Assembly (NCBI GenBank): GCA_019689555.1
Contig: JADGHE010000004.1
Location: forward strand, 25,974-89,973
Source of the DNA: Variibacter sp.
GTDB lineage: Bacteria > Pseudomonadota > Alphaproteobacteria > Rhizobiales > Xanthobacteraceae
Reading direction: 5' to 3'
DNA length: 64,000 nucleotides
This document shows, in pieces, positions 45,734 through 54,596 of this stretch. The translations under genes were made by a program, and so were the position numbers. The stretch's first letter is position 1. Each line of letters begins with the position of its first letter. The notes under the pieces were generated by a model that was given only the letters and a program-made list of their open reading frames with translations, searched no databases and was not told the origin of the DNA.

Positions 45734-45807
45734 GGCCACGTGGCGGAGTGGTTACGCACCGGTCTGCAAAACCGGGTACGCCGGTTCAATTCCGGCCGTG
45801 GCCTCCA
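45734..45807 (+). tRNA. tRNA-Cys (anticodon GCA)
   Basis: 74 nt with CCA encoded. Acceptor GGCCACG pairs with CGTGGCC; the anticodon stem CCGGT/ACCGG holds loop CTGCAAA with anticodon GCA; the T-arm GCCGG/CCGGC carries TTCAATT. The discriminator is T, as expected for Cys. Confidence 0.97.
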
Positions 45808-45895
45808 CCCCGCTTGCGCCGTGCGCCCGGCCGTGAGGCCCGGGCCGAGCCGATGCGACGCCCTTCCACAAGCACGGCCGGCACACAGAATGGCT

Positions 45896-45923
45896 TTGCG
45901 AGCGGGCAAGGTTTTGCTATACG
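45896..45923 (+). promoter_or_regulatory. Promoter of tRNA-Asn
   Basis: TTGCGA (45896-45901), a 16-nt spacer and TATACG (45918-45923). The tRNA 5' end is 22 nt further, leaving room for a start near 45930. Confidence 0.6.
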
Positions 45924-45944
45924 CGCGGCGCTGACCCGCGATGT

Positions 45945-46019
45945 TCCCCGGTAGCTCAGCGGTAGAGCAACCGGCTGTTAACCGGTTGGTCGCTGGTTCG
46001 AATCCGGCCCGGGGAGCCA
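45945..46019 (+). tRNA. tRNA-Asn (anticodon GUU)
   Basis: 75 nt with CCA encoded. Acceptor TCCCCGG pairs with CCGGGGA; anticodon stem CCGGC/ACCGG region with loop CTGTTAA gives anticodon GTT; T-arm carries TTCGAAT. Discriminator is G. It follows tRNA-Cys by 137 nt and has its own promoter. Confidence 0.97.
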
Positions 46020-46099
46020 CCTTTCTCTCTGTCGTTCTCCCAGAAACCCCGTCTCGTGCGCTGCGCGCCGGAATCGCGCCGGGATCGAACGCGCCGGCC

Positions 46100-46447
46100 T
46101 CACGGCGCCGCGGCGGACTTCCGCTGCTCGGCGTCCACCCGCATCGCAAGCGCGACCGCCAGGACCGCGAGAATCATGGGCAGAATGGAGGCGCCGCGGA
46201 TGTGCACCATCACGTGCTGGGTGGCGAATCCGACGATCATGATGCCGGCGCCAATAGCGGCCTCCTGCACATACGATACGGCAATGGCGCCGCCGATGAT
46301 GACGAGCGGCAGGATGTAGACGAAGATGCCCGCATAGTCCGCCGACCTTCCGGTTTCCGCCACGGCCGTGGCGACCAGGAACAGTTCCACAAGACCGGCG
46401 GCGACCCCGAGGGCCGTCGCGAGTTGCCGCAAGCCGATCGTCCGCAT
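46100..46447 (-). CDS. Small four-helix membrane protein of unknown function
   Basis: A 115-residue protein, almost entirely hydrophobic, with four likely transmembrane segments: 'LATALGVAAGLVELFLVATAVA', 'DYAGIFVYILPLVIIGGAIAVSYV', 'AAIGAGIMIVGFATQHVMV' and 'SILPMILAVLAVALAMRV', and a short charged tail. ATG 46447 has GGAGGG 6 nt upstream. I do not recognise the family. It stands alone between tRNA-Asn and the M24 peptidase gene; its upstream region contains two dyads. Confidence 0.7.
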   Translation of the reverse strand: MRTIGLRQLATALGVAAGLVELFLVATAVAETGRSADYAGIFVYILPLVIIGGAIAVSYVQEAAIGAGIMIVGFATQHVMVHIRGASILPMILAVLAVALAMRVDAEQRKSAAAP

Positions 46448-46849
46448 GAGCGCCCTCCGAAGTCTTGTCGTGTTTCCATGATTGTGGCGGCCCCACAATG
46501 GGGCCGGGCTGCCCGTCTCCGCAACCGGGTCCGCAATGAGCGCCGACCGCCCGGCGCCCCCGCTCGCGGCCAAGGAACCCCTTGCCAGAACGCGACTTTC
46601 GGCCTCGGCCGCCGCCGCTGGCGACCCGCAAGGCCGCGGCGCTTCGGACAAAATTCCTAACACAATTTCGTGTACGGGAGCCATCTCCCGGAGGGCACGG
46701 ACAAGGCCCGTAGGCAGCCGCCGGGAATCCGGCCCGCCGGAAAGGGGCCGGGCGAAGGCGGAGCCGTGGAGAAGGGTCGCGCTCTCGGGGGGCCCGCCGG
46801 AGCCGCCGTCCCCCTCCTCTCCGTCAGTCCATCAGGAGGAGCTTGCGGA
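46448..46849. other. 402-nt intergenic region upstream of the small membrane protein
   Basis: No gene seen. Two dyads stand out: GGCCCCA (46489-46495) with TGGGGCC (46499-46505) around CAA, 42 nt upstream of the membrane protein start, and ACAC (46660-46663) with GTGT (46670-46673) in an AT-rich island. They may be operators or parts of the promoter. The M24 peptidase ends at 46850, so its terminator would also be here. Confidence 0.6.
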
Positions 46850-48055
46850 TCAGCGCGCCGAAAGCGCCGTGCCGCCGCGGTTCCAGCCGCGCGCGCCGGC
46901 GCCGAAGACCTCGTGGCCGGTCTCCGTGACGGCGACCGTGTCCTCGAGCTTGATGAAGCCGCGGCGCGGATGCTGGATCGTGGTCTCGACCGAGATCACC
47001 ATGCCGCTCTCGAGCGGGCGGCGCGCGTCCTCGTCGCTGTAGGGCACCGGGCCCGTCGCGGTGAGGTGCGGAACTTCGTGGCTCACCAGTCCCATCCCGT
47101 GCGCCGTGAAATCGGTGTAGGCGCGGTGGGGCGAGGTGGCGAGCACCTGTTCGGCCGCGGCGTAGATGTCGCCGCCCATCGCGCCGGCGCGGATCGCCTT
47201 GAAGGCCGCCTGCTGCACGCGCTCGACCTCGCCAAGCAGGTCCTCGAGCTCGGCGTCGGGTTCACCCAGGATCGCCATGCGCGCGAGATCGCCGATATAG
47301 CCGTGGTAATTGCCTCCGGAATCGATCGAGAGCACGTCGCCCATCTCCCATGTCTGGTCGGAGGGGGCGCGGTTGTGGCTCGTGCCGGCGGCGATCAGGC
47401 AGTACTCGAAGGTGAGCCCCCGGCTCGTCTCCTCGCGCCGCAGAGCTTCCACCAGCGCACGCTTAGTCGTGCCCGGCCCGTGATTGGCGATCACGGCCTG
47501 CATGGACTCGATCACGAGGTCGGAAGCGGTGCGCAGCATCTTTAGCTCGGCCGGCGTCTTGCGCGCGCGCAGCCGCTCGAGCGAGAACAGCGCGTCGACC
47601 AGTTCGGCGTCCGGAAAGGCGTCGCGCAGCCTCGCGCCGGCGTCCATCGGCAGGAAGCCGAGTTCGACCCCGATCCGCCGCGGCCGGAGGCCGATGCGGC
47701 GCAGATGCGCGATCGCCGTCTCGATCGCGTCCACCGACCCCGCGGAGGAGGTCTGCGCGGTCGGAGTCCAGAAGGGCTTCACCTCCTTTTGATAGCCTTC
47801 GAGGCGATGCCCGATATAGGCGGCCTTCTCGGGCGCGCCCTTCGGGTAGATCATCACGGGCAGGTAGCGGCTGATGCCCATCGCGTCCATGTAGTCGAAG
47901 AAATTGGCGCGATGGCCGCCCAGCAGATACTGCACGTTGTGCTTCGACGTCGCGAGAATGACGTCGATCCCCGCGTCCTCCATCAGCCGGTCGAGACGAT
48001 CGGCATCGAACGGCGCGCGCACCTCGGCACCGGCCTGCTTGGCGGCAGTGAGCAT
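46850..48055 (-). CDS. M24 family metallopeptidase (Xaa-Pro aminopeptidase-like)
   Basis: A 401-residue pita-bread-fold protein: a creatinase-type N-terminal domain ('LDRLMEDAGIDVILATSKHNVQYLLGGHRANFFDYMDAMGISRYLPVMIYP') and a catalytic domain carrying the five metal ligands: 'LSIDSGG', 'GYIGDLAR', 'AHGMGLVSHEVPHL', 'VETTI' and 'KLEDTV'. Members remove N-terminal residues before proline or act as creatinases; the specificity here is unknown. No cotranscribed neighbour is evident. Confidence 0.92.
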   Translation of the reverse strand: MLTAAKQAGAEVRAPFDADRLDRLMEDAGIDVILATSKHNVQYLLGGHRANFFDYMDAMGISRYLPVMIYPKGAPEKAAYIGHRLEGYQKEVKPFWTPTAQTSSAGSVDAIETAIAHLRRIGLRPRRIGVELGFLPMDAGARLRDAFPDAELVDALFSLERLRARKTPAELKMLRTASDLVIESMQAVIANHGPGTTKRALVEALRREETSRGLTFEYCLIAAGTSHNRAPSDQTWEMGDVLSIDSGGNYHGYIGDLARMAILGEPDAELEDLLGEVERVQQAAFKAIRAGAMGGDIYAAAEQVLATSPHRAYTDFTAHGMGLVSHEVPHLTATGPVPYSDEDARRPLESGMVISVETTIQHPRRGFIKLEDTVAVTETGHEVFGAGARGWNRGGTALSAR

Positions 48056-48239
48056 GGGCGAAGCCTCCCTGTGGCCACGGCGCTTCGGCCCTGCGCCGGA
48101 CCGTGGCGTTTGTCGGAGGAAAGCTTAGCGCCTGGAGGGGACCCGGCCAAGCACGGCGCCGGCGCGCCCGCCCGCGCGGCCCTGCGCGGTGCAATCCGGG
48201 GCGCCGAGCCGAGGTGCCTGCGCCGCGCGTCCGCCGCCG

Positions 48240-48833
48240 CTACTTTTGCTTGAACTCACGGGCCAGCATCTCGGCGAGGCGGGTGCGCAGGTGCTCGGGG
48301 AGTTCGACCTCGTAGAGCTTCCACTTCCATTGCGTGAGGTGCAGCCGCAGCCGGAAACGCTGGTCGGGCGCGAAGGCGGGCGGCACCGACACGTAGAAGT
48401 CGTGCAGCTTGTAGTCGGAGCTCGCATAGAGCGTCCATAAGCTGCCGAGGTCGCGCGGCACGAGCTCGGCGATGCTGCGCGGCCGGCCGTGCTCCGCCGG
48501 GCGCGACAGCGCCTCCCGCATCAGGGCCGCGACCTGGTCGAACTGGATGAGGTCAGAGAGCGCGGGGTCCGCGAGCGCGGCGCCGAAGCCCGCGACCGCG
48601 CCGCCCAGAAAGCCCGGCAGGTCGCCGTCCTTTCCGGTCAGCCGCAGATAGGCCGCGAGCACCTGGCGCGAGATGGACGGGCGCAGCGCGCGCATTTCGA
48701 CCCGCGTCGCAAGCTCCGCCGCGTCGCTGCGCTCGATGGCGCGCCCGAGCCGGTACAGGTCCAGGAACGGCCAGAGCGTATAGGCGGCGAGCAGTGCGCC
48801 AAGCAGCGCGGCGATCCGCAATGACCAACGCAT
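48240..48833 (-). CDS. DUF2939-like membrane-anchored protein
   Basis: A 197-residue protein with one N-terminal helix ('RWSLRIAALLGALLAAYTLWPFLDLYRLGRAI') and a periplasmic region beginning 'ERSDAAELATRVEMRALRPSISRQVLAAYLRL', the DUF2939 pattern, with 'LRTRLAEMLAREFKQK' at the end. Function unknown. ATG 48833 is chosen over upstream in-frame starts because the hydrophobic segment then sits at the N-terminus. It is divergent from cysK, 167 nt away. Confidence 0.75.
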   Translation of the reverse strand: MRWSLRIAALLGALLAAYTLWPFLDLYRLGRAIERSDAAELATRVEMRALRPSISRQVLAAYLRLTGKDGDLPGFLGGAVAGFGAALADPALSDLIQFDQVAALMREALSRPAEHGRPRSIAELVPRDLGSLWTLYASSDYKLHDFYVSVPPAFAPDQRFRLRLHLTQWKWKLYEVELPEHLRTRLAEMLAREFKQK

Positions 48834-49000
48834 CGGGGTGAGGTACGCAGCAGCAATACGGCGTCTTTGCGGCCCCCGCACGAGATCGGACGCCGCGTGG
48901 CGGGCTTTGCGGCCGTCCGCGGGCGCGTCCCTTCGGTTGCAGGGGCCCGCGCCGTTCGTTAGCCTGCCGTGACCCCTCTCGCAATCACGCGGCCTCCAAC

Positions 49001-50035
49001 ATGCGCATTTTTGCAGATGTCGTCGAAGCCATCGGCAATACGCCGCTGATCAAGCTCGAGCGCGCGTCCCAGGCGACGGGATGCACCATTCTCGGCAAGG
49101 CCGAGTTCATGAATCCCGGCCAGTCGGTGAAGGACCGCGCCGGGCGGCAGATGATTCTCGAAGCGGAGAAGCGCGGCGAGATCAGGCCCGGCGGGCTGGT
49201 GGTGGAGAGCACGGCGGGCAACACCGGCATCGGCCTTGCGATCGTCGCCAATGCCCGCGGCTACCGCACGATCATCGTGATCCCCGAGACGCAGAGCCAG
49301 GAAAAGAAGGACATGCTGCGCCTCTGCGGCGCGGAGCTCGTCGAGGTGCCTGCGGTGCCCTACAGCAACCCCAACAACTACCAGCATGTCGGCCGCCGCC
49401 TCGCCGAGGAGCTGCGCAAGAGCGAGCCGAACGGGGTGCTCTACGCCGACCAGTGGAACAATCTCGACAACCGGAAGGCCCACTACGTCTCGACGGGACC
49501 GGAAATCTGGGAGCAGACCGGCGGCCGGATCGACGGCTTCATCTGCGCCATCGGCACCGGCGGCACGATCGCGGGGGTCTCCACTTTCCTGCGCGAGAAG
49601 AAGAAGGACATCGTCATCGGCCTGGCCGATCCGCGGGGAGCGGCGATGTACAATCTGTTCGCCCATGGCGAAGCCAAGGCCTCGGAAGGCGGCTCGATCA
49701 CCGAAGGGATCGGCCTCGGCCGCGTCACGCCCATCATCGAGGACATCAAGATCGACCAAGCCTATCTCATCCCCGACGAGGAGGCCGTGCCGATCATCTT
49801 CGATCTGCTCGAATACGAGGGCCTGTGCCTCGGGGGCTCCTCCGGCATCAACGTGGCCGGCGCCATCCGTCTGGCGAAGGAGCTGGGGCCCGGGCACACG
49901 ATCGTGACCATCCTCGCCGACTACGGCACCCGCTACCAGTCCAAGCTGTTCAATCCGGAATTCCTGCGCTCCAAGAACCTGCCGGTGCCGGCGTGGCTGG
50001 AGCGGAAGTCGACCATCAAGCCGCCGCTCGTCTGA
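49001..50035 (+). CDS. cysK: Cysteine synthase A (O-acetylserine sulfhydrylase)
   Basis: A 344-residue fold-type II PLP enzyme. It starts 'MRIFADVVEAIGNTPLIKLERAS', places the PLP Lys44 in 'NPGQSVKDRAG', and has 'ESTAGNTGIGLAIVANARGYR' and 'GTGGTIAGVSTFLREKK' for PLP phosphate and substrate. It makes cysteine from O-acetylserine and sulfide. The length exceeds Escherichia coli CysK by about 20 residues, mainly in loops such as 'KSEPNGVLYADQWNNLDNRKAHY'. sseA follows 177 nt downstream on the same strand. Confidence 0.93.
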   Translation: MRIFADVVEAIGNTPLIKLERASQATGCTILGKAEFMNPGQSVKDRAGRQMILEAEKRGEIRPGGLVVESTAGNTGIGLAIVANARGYRTIIVIPETQSQEKKDMLRLCGAELVEVPAVPYSNPNNYQHVGRRLAEELRKSEPNGVLYADQWNNLDNRKAHYVSTGPEIWEQTGGRIDGFICAIGTGGTIAGVSTFLREKKKDIVIGLADPRGAAMYNLFAHGEAKASEGGSITEGIGLGRVTPIIEDIKIDQAYLIPDEEAVPIIFDLLEYEGLCLGGSSGINVAGAIRLAKELGPGHTIVTILADYGTRYQSKLFNPEFLRSKNLPVPAWLERKSTIKPPLV

Positions 50036-50212
50036 GCCTCGAGGCCCTCGCCGCGGACCGCCGAAGGCACGTCGGCGCGCCGACGGGGCTCGTATCGTCG
50101 GCCTCGTTGCAGGCGACGTCGACGCCCTCCCCCGCCATTGCGGCGGCGCCCCGCCTGTGACTAAGTGAGGCCAAGGCCGTCACCGCGCCCACCCCGCACG
50201 CGAGGAGCCGCC

Positions 50213-51061
50213 ATGCCGCAATCACCGCTCGTTTCGACCGCCTGGCTCGCCGAGCGTCTCGGCGCGCCGGACCTCGTGGTAGTCGACGGCTCCTTCCACC
50301 TGCCGACGGCACAGCGGGACGCCCGGGCGGAATATCTCGCCGAGCACATTCCGGGCGCGGTTTTCTTCGACATCGACGAGATCGCCGACCATTCGACCGA
50401 CCTGCCGCACATGCTGCCGGGGCCGACTCACTTCTCCGAGGCCGTGGGCGCCCTCGGCATCGGGGACGGCGATGCGATCGTCGTCTACGACTCCGGCGCC
50501 CTCTTGGGCGCCGCGCGCGTCTGGTGGACGTTTCGCATCTTCGGCGCGCGCAAGGTCTATGTGCTCGACGGCGGGCTGCCGCAATGGAAGGCGGAGGGAC
50601 GGCCGGTCGAGTCCGGGCCCGTCGACCGGCCGAAGCGCCGGTTCACCGCGCGGATGAACACGCGGGCGGTGGCGAATGTCGACGACGTGCGCCTGGCGCT
50701 GCTCGGCGACACCGCCCAGGTGGTGGACGCCCGCGCGCCGGAGCGCTTCCGCGGCGAGGCGCCGGAGCCGCGCCCCGGCCTGCGGTCCGGGCATATGCCG
50801 GGCGCCCTCAACGTGTACCACGGACAGCTCGTGCGCTCCGGACACATGGCGCCGCCCGAGCAGATCGCGAAGCTGTTCGCCGAGGCCGGCGTCGACCTCG
50901 ACAAGCCGGTCATCACGACCTGCGGCTCGGGTGTCTCGGCCGCGACCCTGTGGCTCGCGCTCGAGACGATCGGCAAGCCGCCCCAGGCGCTCTACGACGG
51001 CTCGTGGACCGAATGGGGCGGCCGGCCTGACCTGCCGATCGCGACCGGCCCGGCCCGGTAG
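50213..51061 (+). CDS. sseA: 3-mercaptopyruvate sulfurtransferase
   Basis: A 282-residue tandem-rhodanese protein. The C-terminal rhodanese domain carries the catalytic loop 'TTCGSGVSA' with Cys237; the CGSGV form is typical of mercaptopyruvate sulfurtransferases, while thiosulfate sulfurtransferases have CRxGx[R/T]. The N-terminal domain is the inactive half. It moves sulfur from 3-mercaptopyruvate to thiol acceptors such as cyanide. ATG 50213 has GAGGAG upstream. It follows cysK and converges on aapP. Confidence 0.93.
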   Translation: MPQSPLVSTAWLAERLGAPDLVVVDGSFHLPTAQRDARAEYLAEHIPGAVFFDIDEIADHSTDLPHMLPGPTHFSEAVGALGIGDGDAIVVYDSGALLGAARVWWTFRIFGARKVYVLDGGLPQWKAEGRPVESGPVDRPKRRFTARMNTRAVANVDDVRLALLGDTAQVVDARAPERFRGEAPEPRPGLRSGHMPGALNVYHGQLVRSGHMAPPEQIAKLFAEAGVDLDKPVITTCGSGVSAATLWLALETIGKPPQALYDGSWTEWGGRPDLPIATGPAR

Positions 51062-51109
51062 CCGCGGCCCGCGCGGGCCGCCGTCTTCCGCGACGGCGCC
51101 GGCGGCGCC

Positions 51110-51892
51110 TCAATGCAGGATCTGGCTCAGGAACAGCCGCGTCCGTTCGTGACGCGGATGGGCGAAGAATTCCTGGGGGGCGTTGACCTCGACGATCTGC
51201 CCCTCGTCCATGAACACGATGCGGTGCGCGACCTGCCGCGCGAAGCCCATCTCGTGGGTGACGACCAGCATGGTCATCCCCTCCTCGGCGAGCTCGACCA
51301 TCGTGTCCAGCACCTCCTTGACCATCTCCGGATCGAGCGCCGAGGTCGGCTCGTCGAAGAGCATGATCTTCGGGTTCATGCACAGCGCCCGCGCGATCGC
51401 GACGCGCTGCTGCTGGCCGCCGGAAAGCTGGCCCGGATATTTATGCGCCTGCTCGGGAATCTTCACGCGCGCGAGATAATGCATGGCGATCTCTTCCGCC
51501 TCCTTCTTGGGCATCTTGCGGACCCAGATCGGCGCCAGCGTGCAGTTCTCGAGCACCGTCAGATGAGGAAACAGGTTGAAGTGCTGGAAGACCATGCCGA
51601 CCTCGCGGCGGATTTCCTCGATCCGCTTGAGGTCGCCGGTGAGCTCGATGCCGTCGACGAAGATGCGCCCCTGCTGATGCTCCTCCAGCCGGTTGATGCA
51701 GCGGATCATCGTCGACTTGCCGGACCCCGACGGGCCGCAGATGACGATGCGCTCGCCCCGCGCGACCCTCAGGTTGATGTCGCGCAGCACGTGGAACTCG
51801 CCGAACCACTTGTGCACGCCGATCATCTCGACGGCGAGCTTCCCGCGCTCCTCCGTCCTCTCCCGCTCCGCGGTCGGCCCGTTCTGCTCCAT
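51110..51892 (-). CDS. aapP: General L-amino acid ABC transporter ATP-binding protein
   Basis: A 260-residue ABC ATPase: Walker A 'GPSGSGKST', Q-loop '[31 protein letters not shown]', signature '[15 protein letters not shown]', Walker B '[13 protein letters not shown]' and '[13 protein letters not shown]'. It is the last gene of aapJQMP and powers import of a broad range of L-amino acids in rhizobia. ATG 51892 lies 17 nt after aapM. Confidence 0.95.
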   Translation of the reverse strand: MEQNGPTAERERTEERGKLAVEMIGVHKWFGEFHVLRDINLRVARGERIVICGPSGSGKSTMIRCINRLEEHQQGRIFVDGIELTGDLKRIEEIRREVGMVFQHFNLFPHLTVLENCTLAPIWVRKMPKKEAEEIAMHYLARVKIPEQAHKYPGQLSGGQQQRVAIARALCMNPKIMLFDEPTSALDPEMVKEVLDTMVELAEEGMTMLVVTHEMGFARQVAHRIVFMDEGQIVEVNAPQEFFAHPRHERTRLFLSQILH

Positions 51893-51909
51893 GGCGTTCG
51901 TCCTTGCGT

Positions 51910-53085
51910 TCAACGCCGTTCGCCGTGCGCGAGCCGCGCCTCCATGGCTTTGGCATAGCGCGACATCATATAGCAGCAGGCGAAGTAGAAGAGGGCTGCG
52001 AAGGCATAGCCGGTCGTGCTGGTCACCGGCGTCGCCCAGCTCGGATCGACGCGGGCGGCCTCGATCGTCTTCAGCAGATCGAAGATGCCGACGATGAAGA
52101 CCAGCGTCGTATCCTTGAACAGCCCGATATAGGTGTTGACGATGTTGGGGATGGTGATCTTCAGCGCCTGCGGCAGGATGACGAAGCGCATCATCTGCGA
52201 GTAGCTGAGCCCCAGCGCCATCGCCCCCTCGTACTGGCCCCGTGGGATCGCCTGCAGGCCCGCGCGCACCACCTCGGCCATATAGGCGGAGGCGAACATG
52301 GCGATGCCCACCAGCGCGCGCACGAGCTTGTCGGGCGAATAGGCCTCCGGCACGAACAGCGGCAGCATCACGCTCGCCATGAACAACACGGTGATCAGCG
52401 GCACGCCGCGCACGAACTCGATGTAGATGATCGAGAACAGGCGCACCGCCGGCATCCGCGAACGGCGGCCCAGCGCGAGCATGATGCCTGCGGGAAGCGA
52501 CGCCACGATGCCGACCGTCGCGACGACGATGGTCACGAGAACGCCGCCCCACAGCGCGGTCTCGACCGCCGGCAGGCCGAGCGCCGGCATGCCCCTAAGC
52601 AGGACGTACGAGGCGATCGGCAGCACGACGAAGAAGTAGATCGCACCGATATCGCGCCGCGGTGCGTCGAGCTTGAGCATCCACACGATCCCGACCGCCA
52701 GCATGGCGAAGAAGATGTCGACGCGCCACCTCTCCGCAAGCGGATAGGAGCCGTAGACGAAATAGGCGAAGCGGTTGCGGACGAAGGCCCAGCAGGCGCC
52801 GACTTCGGGATGCTGCGGCGTGGCGAGGCACGCCTCGCGGTCGCTGCCGGACCACACCGCGTCAACGATCAAGAAGTCGATGACCGGCGGGATCGCCCAG
52901 GCGATCAGCAGCAGCATGACGATGGTCAACACCGTGTCGAACGGCGTCGCGAAGAAGTTTGCCCGCAGCCAGCCGAGCGCCCCCCTCGCCGTCACCGGCG
53001 GGGGCGACGCTTCGATGGGAACCTCGCGCACATAGGCGATGGCGTGTTCCGGATCGAGCTTGGTGACGGAATTGGCCGTCGTCAC
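51910..53085 (-). CDS. aapM: General L-amino acid ABC transporter permease AapM
   Basis: A 391-residue HisM/QM-type permease. It has at least seven hydrophobic segments and a cytoplasmic EAA-like motif in '[46 protein letters not shown]'. A 100-residue N-terminal extension with extra helices is typical of AapM. GTG 53085 is the chosen start, with AGGAGC 7 nt upstream; TTG 53106 is possible but would overlap aapQ. It pairs with AapQ to form the channel. Confidence 0.94.
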   Translation of the reverse strand: MTTANSVTKLDPEHAIAYVREVPIEASPPPVTARGALGWLRANFFATPFDTVLTIVMLLLIAWAIPPVIDFLIVDAVWSGSDREACLATPQHPEVGACWAFVRNRFAYFVYGSYPLAERWRVDIFFAMLAVGIVWMLKLDAPRRDIGAIYFFVVLPIASYVLLRGMPALGLPAVETALWGGVLVTIVVATVGIVASLPAGIMLALGRRSRMPAVRLFSIIYIEFVRGVPLITVLFMASVMLPLFVPEAYSPDKLVRALVGIAMFASAYMAEVVRAGLQAIPRGQYEGAMALGLSYSQMMRFVILPQALKITIPNIVNTYIGLFKDTTLVFIVGIFDLLKTIEAARVDPSWATPVTSTTGYAFAALFYFACCYMMSRYAKAMEARLAHGERR

Positions 53086-53095
53086 GGGGCCGCTC

Positions 53096-54283
53096 CTATC
53101 GCTCAACCAGCGCTATGCGGGCGTTGTAGATGTTCATGGCCAGCGAGGTGACCAGGCTGATCGTCAGGTAGACTGCCATGGTGATGAGCACGACCTCCAC
53201 GGCCTGGCCGGTCTGGTTGAGCACCGTGCCGGTGAACACCTGAACGAGGTCGGGATAGCCGATCGCCACGGCGAGCGAGGAATTCTTCGTGAGATTGAGA
53301 TACTGGCTGGTCAGCGGCGGAATGATCACGCGCATGGCCTGCGGGATGACGATGAGGCGCAGCGTAAGCCGCGGCCGCAGGCCGAGCGCATAGGCCGCCT
53401 CGGTTTGTCCGCGCGAGACGGCGAGGATGCCCGCGCGCACCACCTCGGCGATGAAGGCGGCCGTGTAGATGACGAGCCCGAACACCAGCGCCGCCAGCTC
53501 CGGCAGAATCTCGACTCCACCGCGGATGTTGAAGCGGCCGAGCTCCGGGAACGTCACTGCGAGGCGGATGCTGCCCGAGAGCACCACGATCAGCGGAAAT
53601 CCGACGAAGAACCCGAGCGTCGCAAGGAAGACGGACGCCTGCTTTCCGGTTCGCTGCTGCCGGCGCCGCGCCCAGATGCGAAAGACGAGGGAGGCGACGA
53701 GCGCGAGCAAAAAGGCGATCTGCAGCGCGGTCCCCCCTTCCTGCAGGCGAAACTCGGGCAGGAAGAGGCCGCGATTGTTGAGATAGATGCCGCCCCAGAG
53801 GACGACGCTGCCGCTCACGCTGGGCAGCGCCTTCAGCACCGCGTTGTACCAGAACAGGAGCTGCAGCAGCAGCGGCAGGTTGCGGATGAACTCGACATAG
53901 CCCGCGGCGATCCGCGCGACGAGGAAATTGCGCGACAGGCGCGCAATGCCGACAAGGAAGCCGAGAACGGTGGCGAAAACGATGCCGATGACCGCGACGA
54001 GCAGCGTGTTGAGCAGGCCGACCCAGAACGCGCGCCCGTAGCTGGAGGTTTGCGGCGAGTAGTCGATCAGCGTCTGGCTGATGTCGAAGCCGGCGGTGAC
54101 GTTCCAGAAGTCGAAGCCGGAGGCGATGCGCGCGCGCGCCAGGTTCTCGGCCGCATTCGTGATCGCGCCATAGGCGAGGAAGGCGATGAACGCGCAGAGC
54201 GCGAACTGATAGGCGATGCTGCGGACCTTTGGGTCGTACAGCGGCGATACTTTCGGCGGCCCGACCTGATGTGTCGCGCTCAT
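53096..54283 (-). CDS. aapQ: General L-amino acid ABC transporter permease AapQ
   Basis: A 395-residue permease with the same architecture as AapM: 'GFLVGIARLSRNFLVARIAAGYVEFIRNLPLLLQLLFWYNAVLKALP' and the EAA-like 'AEVVRAGILAVSRGQTEAAYALGLRPRLTLRLIVIPQAMRVIIPPL'. Hydrophobic segments span most of the length. The ATG is at 54283. It is separated from aapJ by 313 nt containing a very stable hairpin, and is followed at once by aapM. Confidence 0.95.
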   Translation of the reverse strand: MSATHQVGPPKVSPLYDPKVRSIAYQFALCAFIAFLAYGAITNAAENLARARIASGFDFWNVTAGFDISQTLIDYSPQTSSYGRAFWVGLLNTLLVAVIGIVFATVLGFLVGIARLSRNFLVARIAAGYVEFIRNLPLLLQLLFWYNAVLKALPSVSGSVVLWGGIYLNNRGLFLPEFRLQEGGTALQIAFLLALVASLVFRIWARRRQQRTGKQASVFLATLGFFVGFPLIVVLSGSIRLAVTFPELGRFNIRGGVEILPELAALVFGLVIYTAAFIAEVVRAGILAVSRGQTEAAYALGLRPRLTLRLIVIPQAMRVIIPPLTSQYLNLTKNSSLAVAIGYPDLVQVFTGTVLNQTGQAVEVVLITMAVYLTISLVTSLAMNIYNARIALVER

Positions 54284-54596
54284 CCCCTGTTCCCCCGTTC
54301 GGCCGCCTTTCCCTCGGCCGACATCGCCCCATTGTAGCTTGGTTGCCGGCGAAACGCCTTCGTCCCGGCACGATCGTCGGTCCGGGCGCGATCCCGGAAT
54401 GCGGCGACGGCGCCCGATCGGATGGCAGATCACGCCCCGCCTGCGCCGCCCAAAGACCGGCGACGGCCGGCGACGCGCTCGCCTCCGCCTCCCTGCGGAT
54501 CCAAGACCTGGCCCGGACTATCCTTCCCCTTCCGCCCTGCGCCCGTGGACGCCGAGGCGCGGGCCGGCCCTCCCCGGCCGGCCCGCGTCGCAGCGG
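54284..54596. other. Intercistronic region between aapJ and aapQ
   Basis: No gene. It belongs to the aap transcript (minus strand) and carries the hairpin at 54559-54586 described separately. The rest is GC-rich with no clear promoter, so aapQMP is probably expressed mainly by read-through from aapJ. Confidence 0.65.
54559..54586 (-). terminator. Strong intercistronic hairpin after aapJ
   Basis: Perfect 11-bp stem GCGGGCCGGCC (54559-54569) / GGCCGGCCCGC (54576-54586) with a 6-nt loop, 11 nt past the aapJ stop, no U-run. Such hairpins behind periplasmic-binding-protein genes protect the upstream message and lower permease expression. Confidence 0.65.

Noticed and set aside
45734..46019. tRNA cluster (Cys, Asn) as an integration site for a mobile element
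   Set aside because: No integrase, no direct repeat of a tRNA 3' end and no atypical gene cargo was found nearby.
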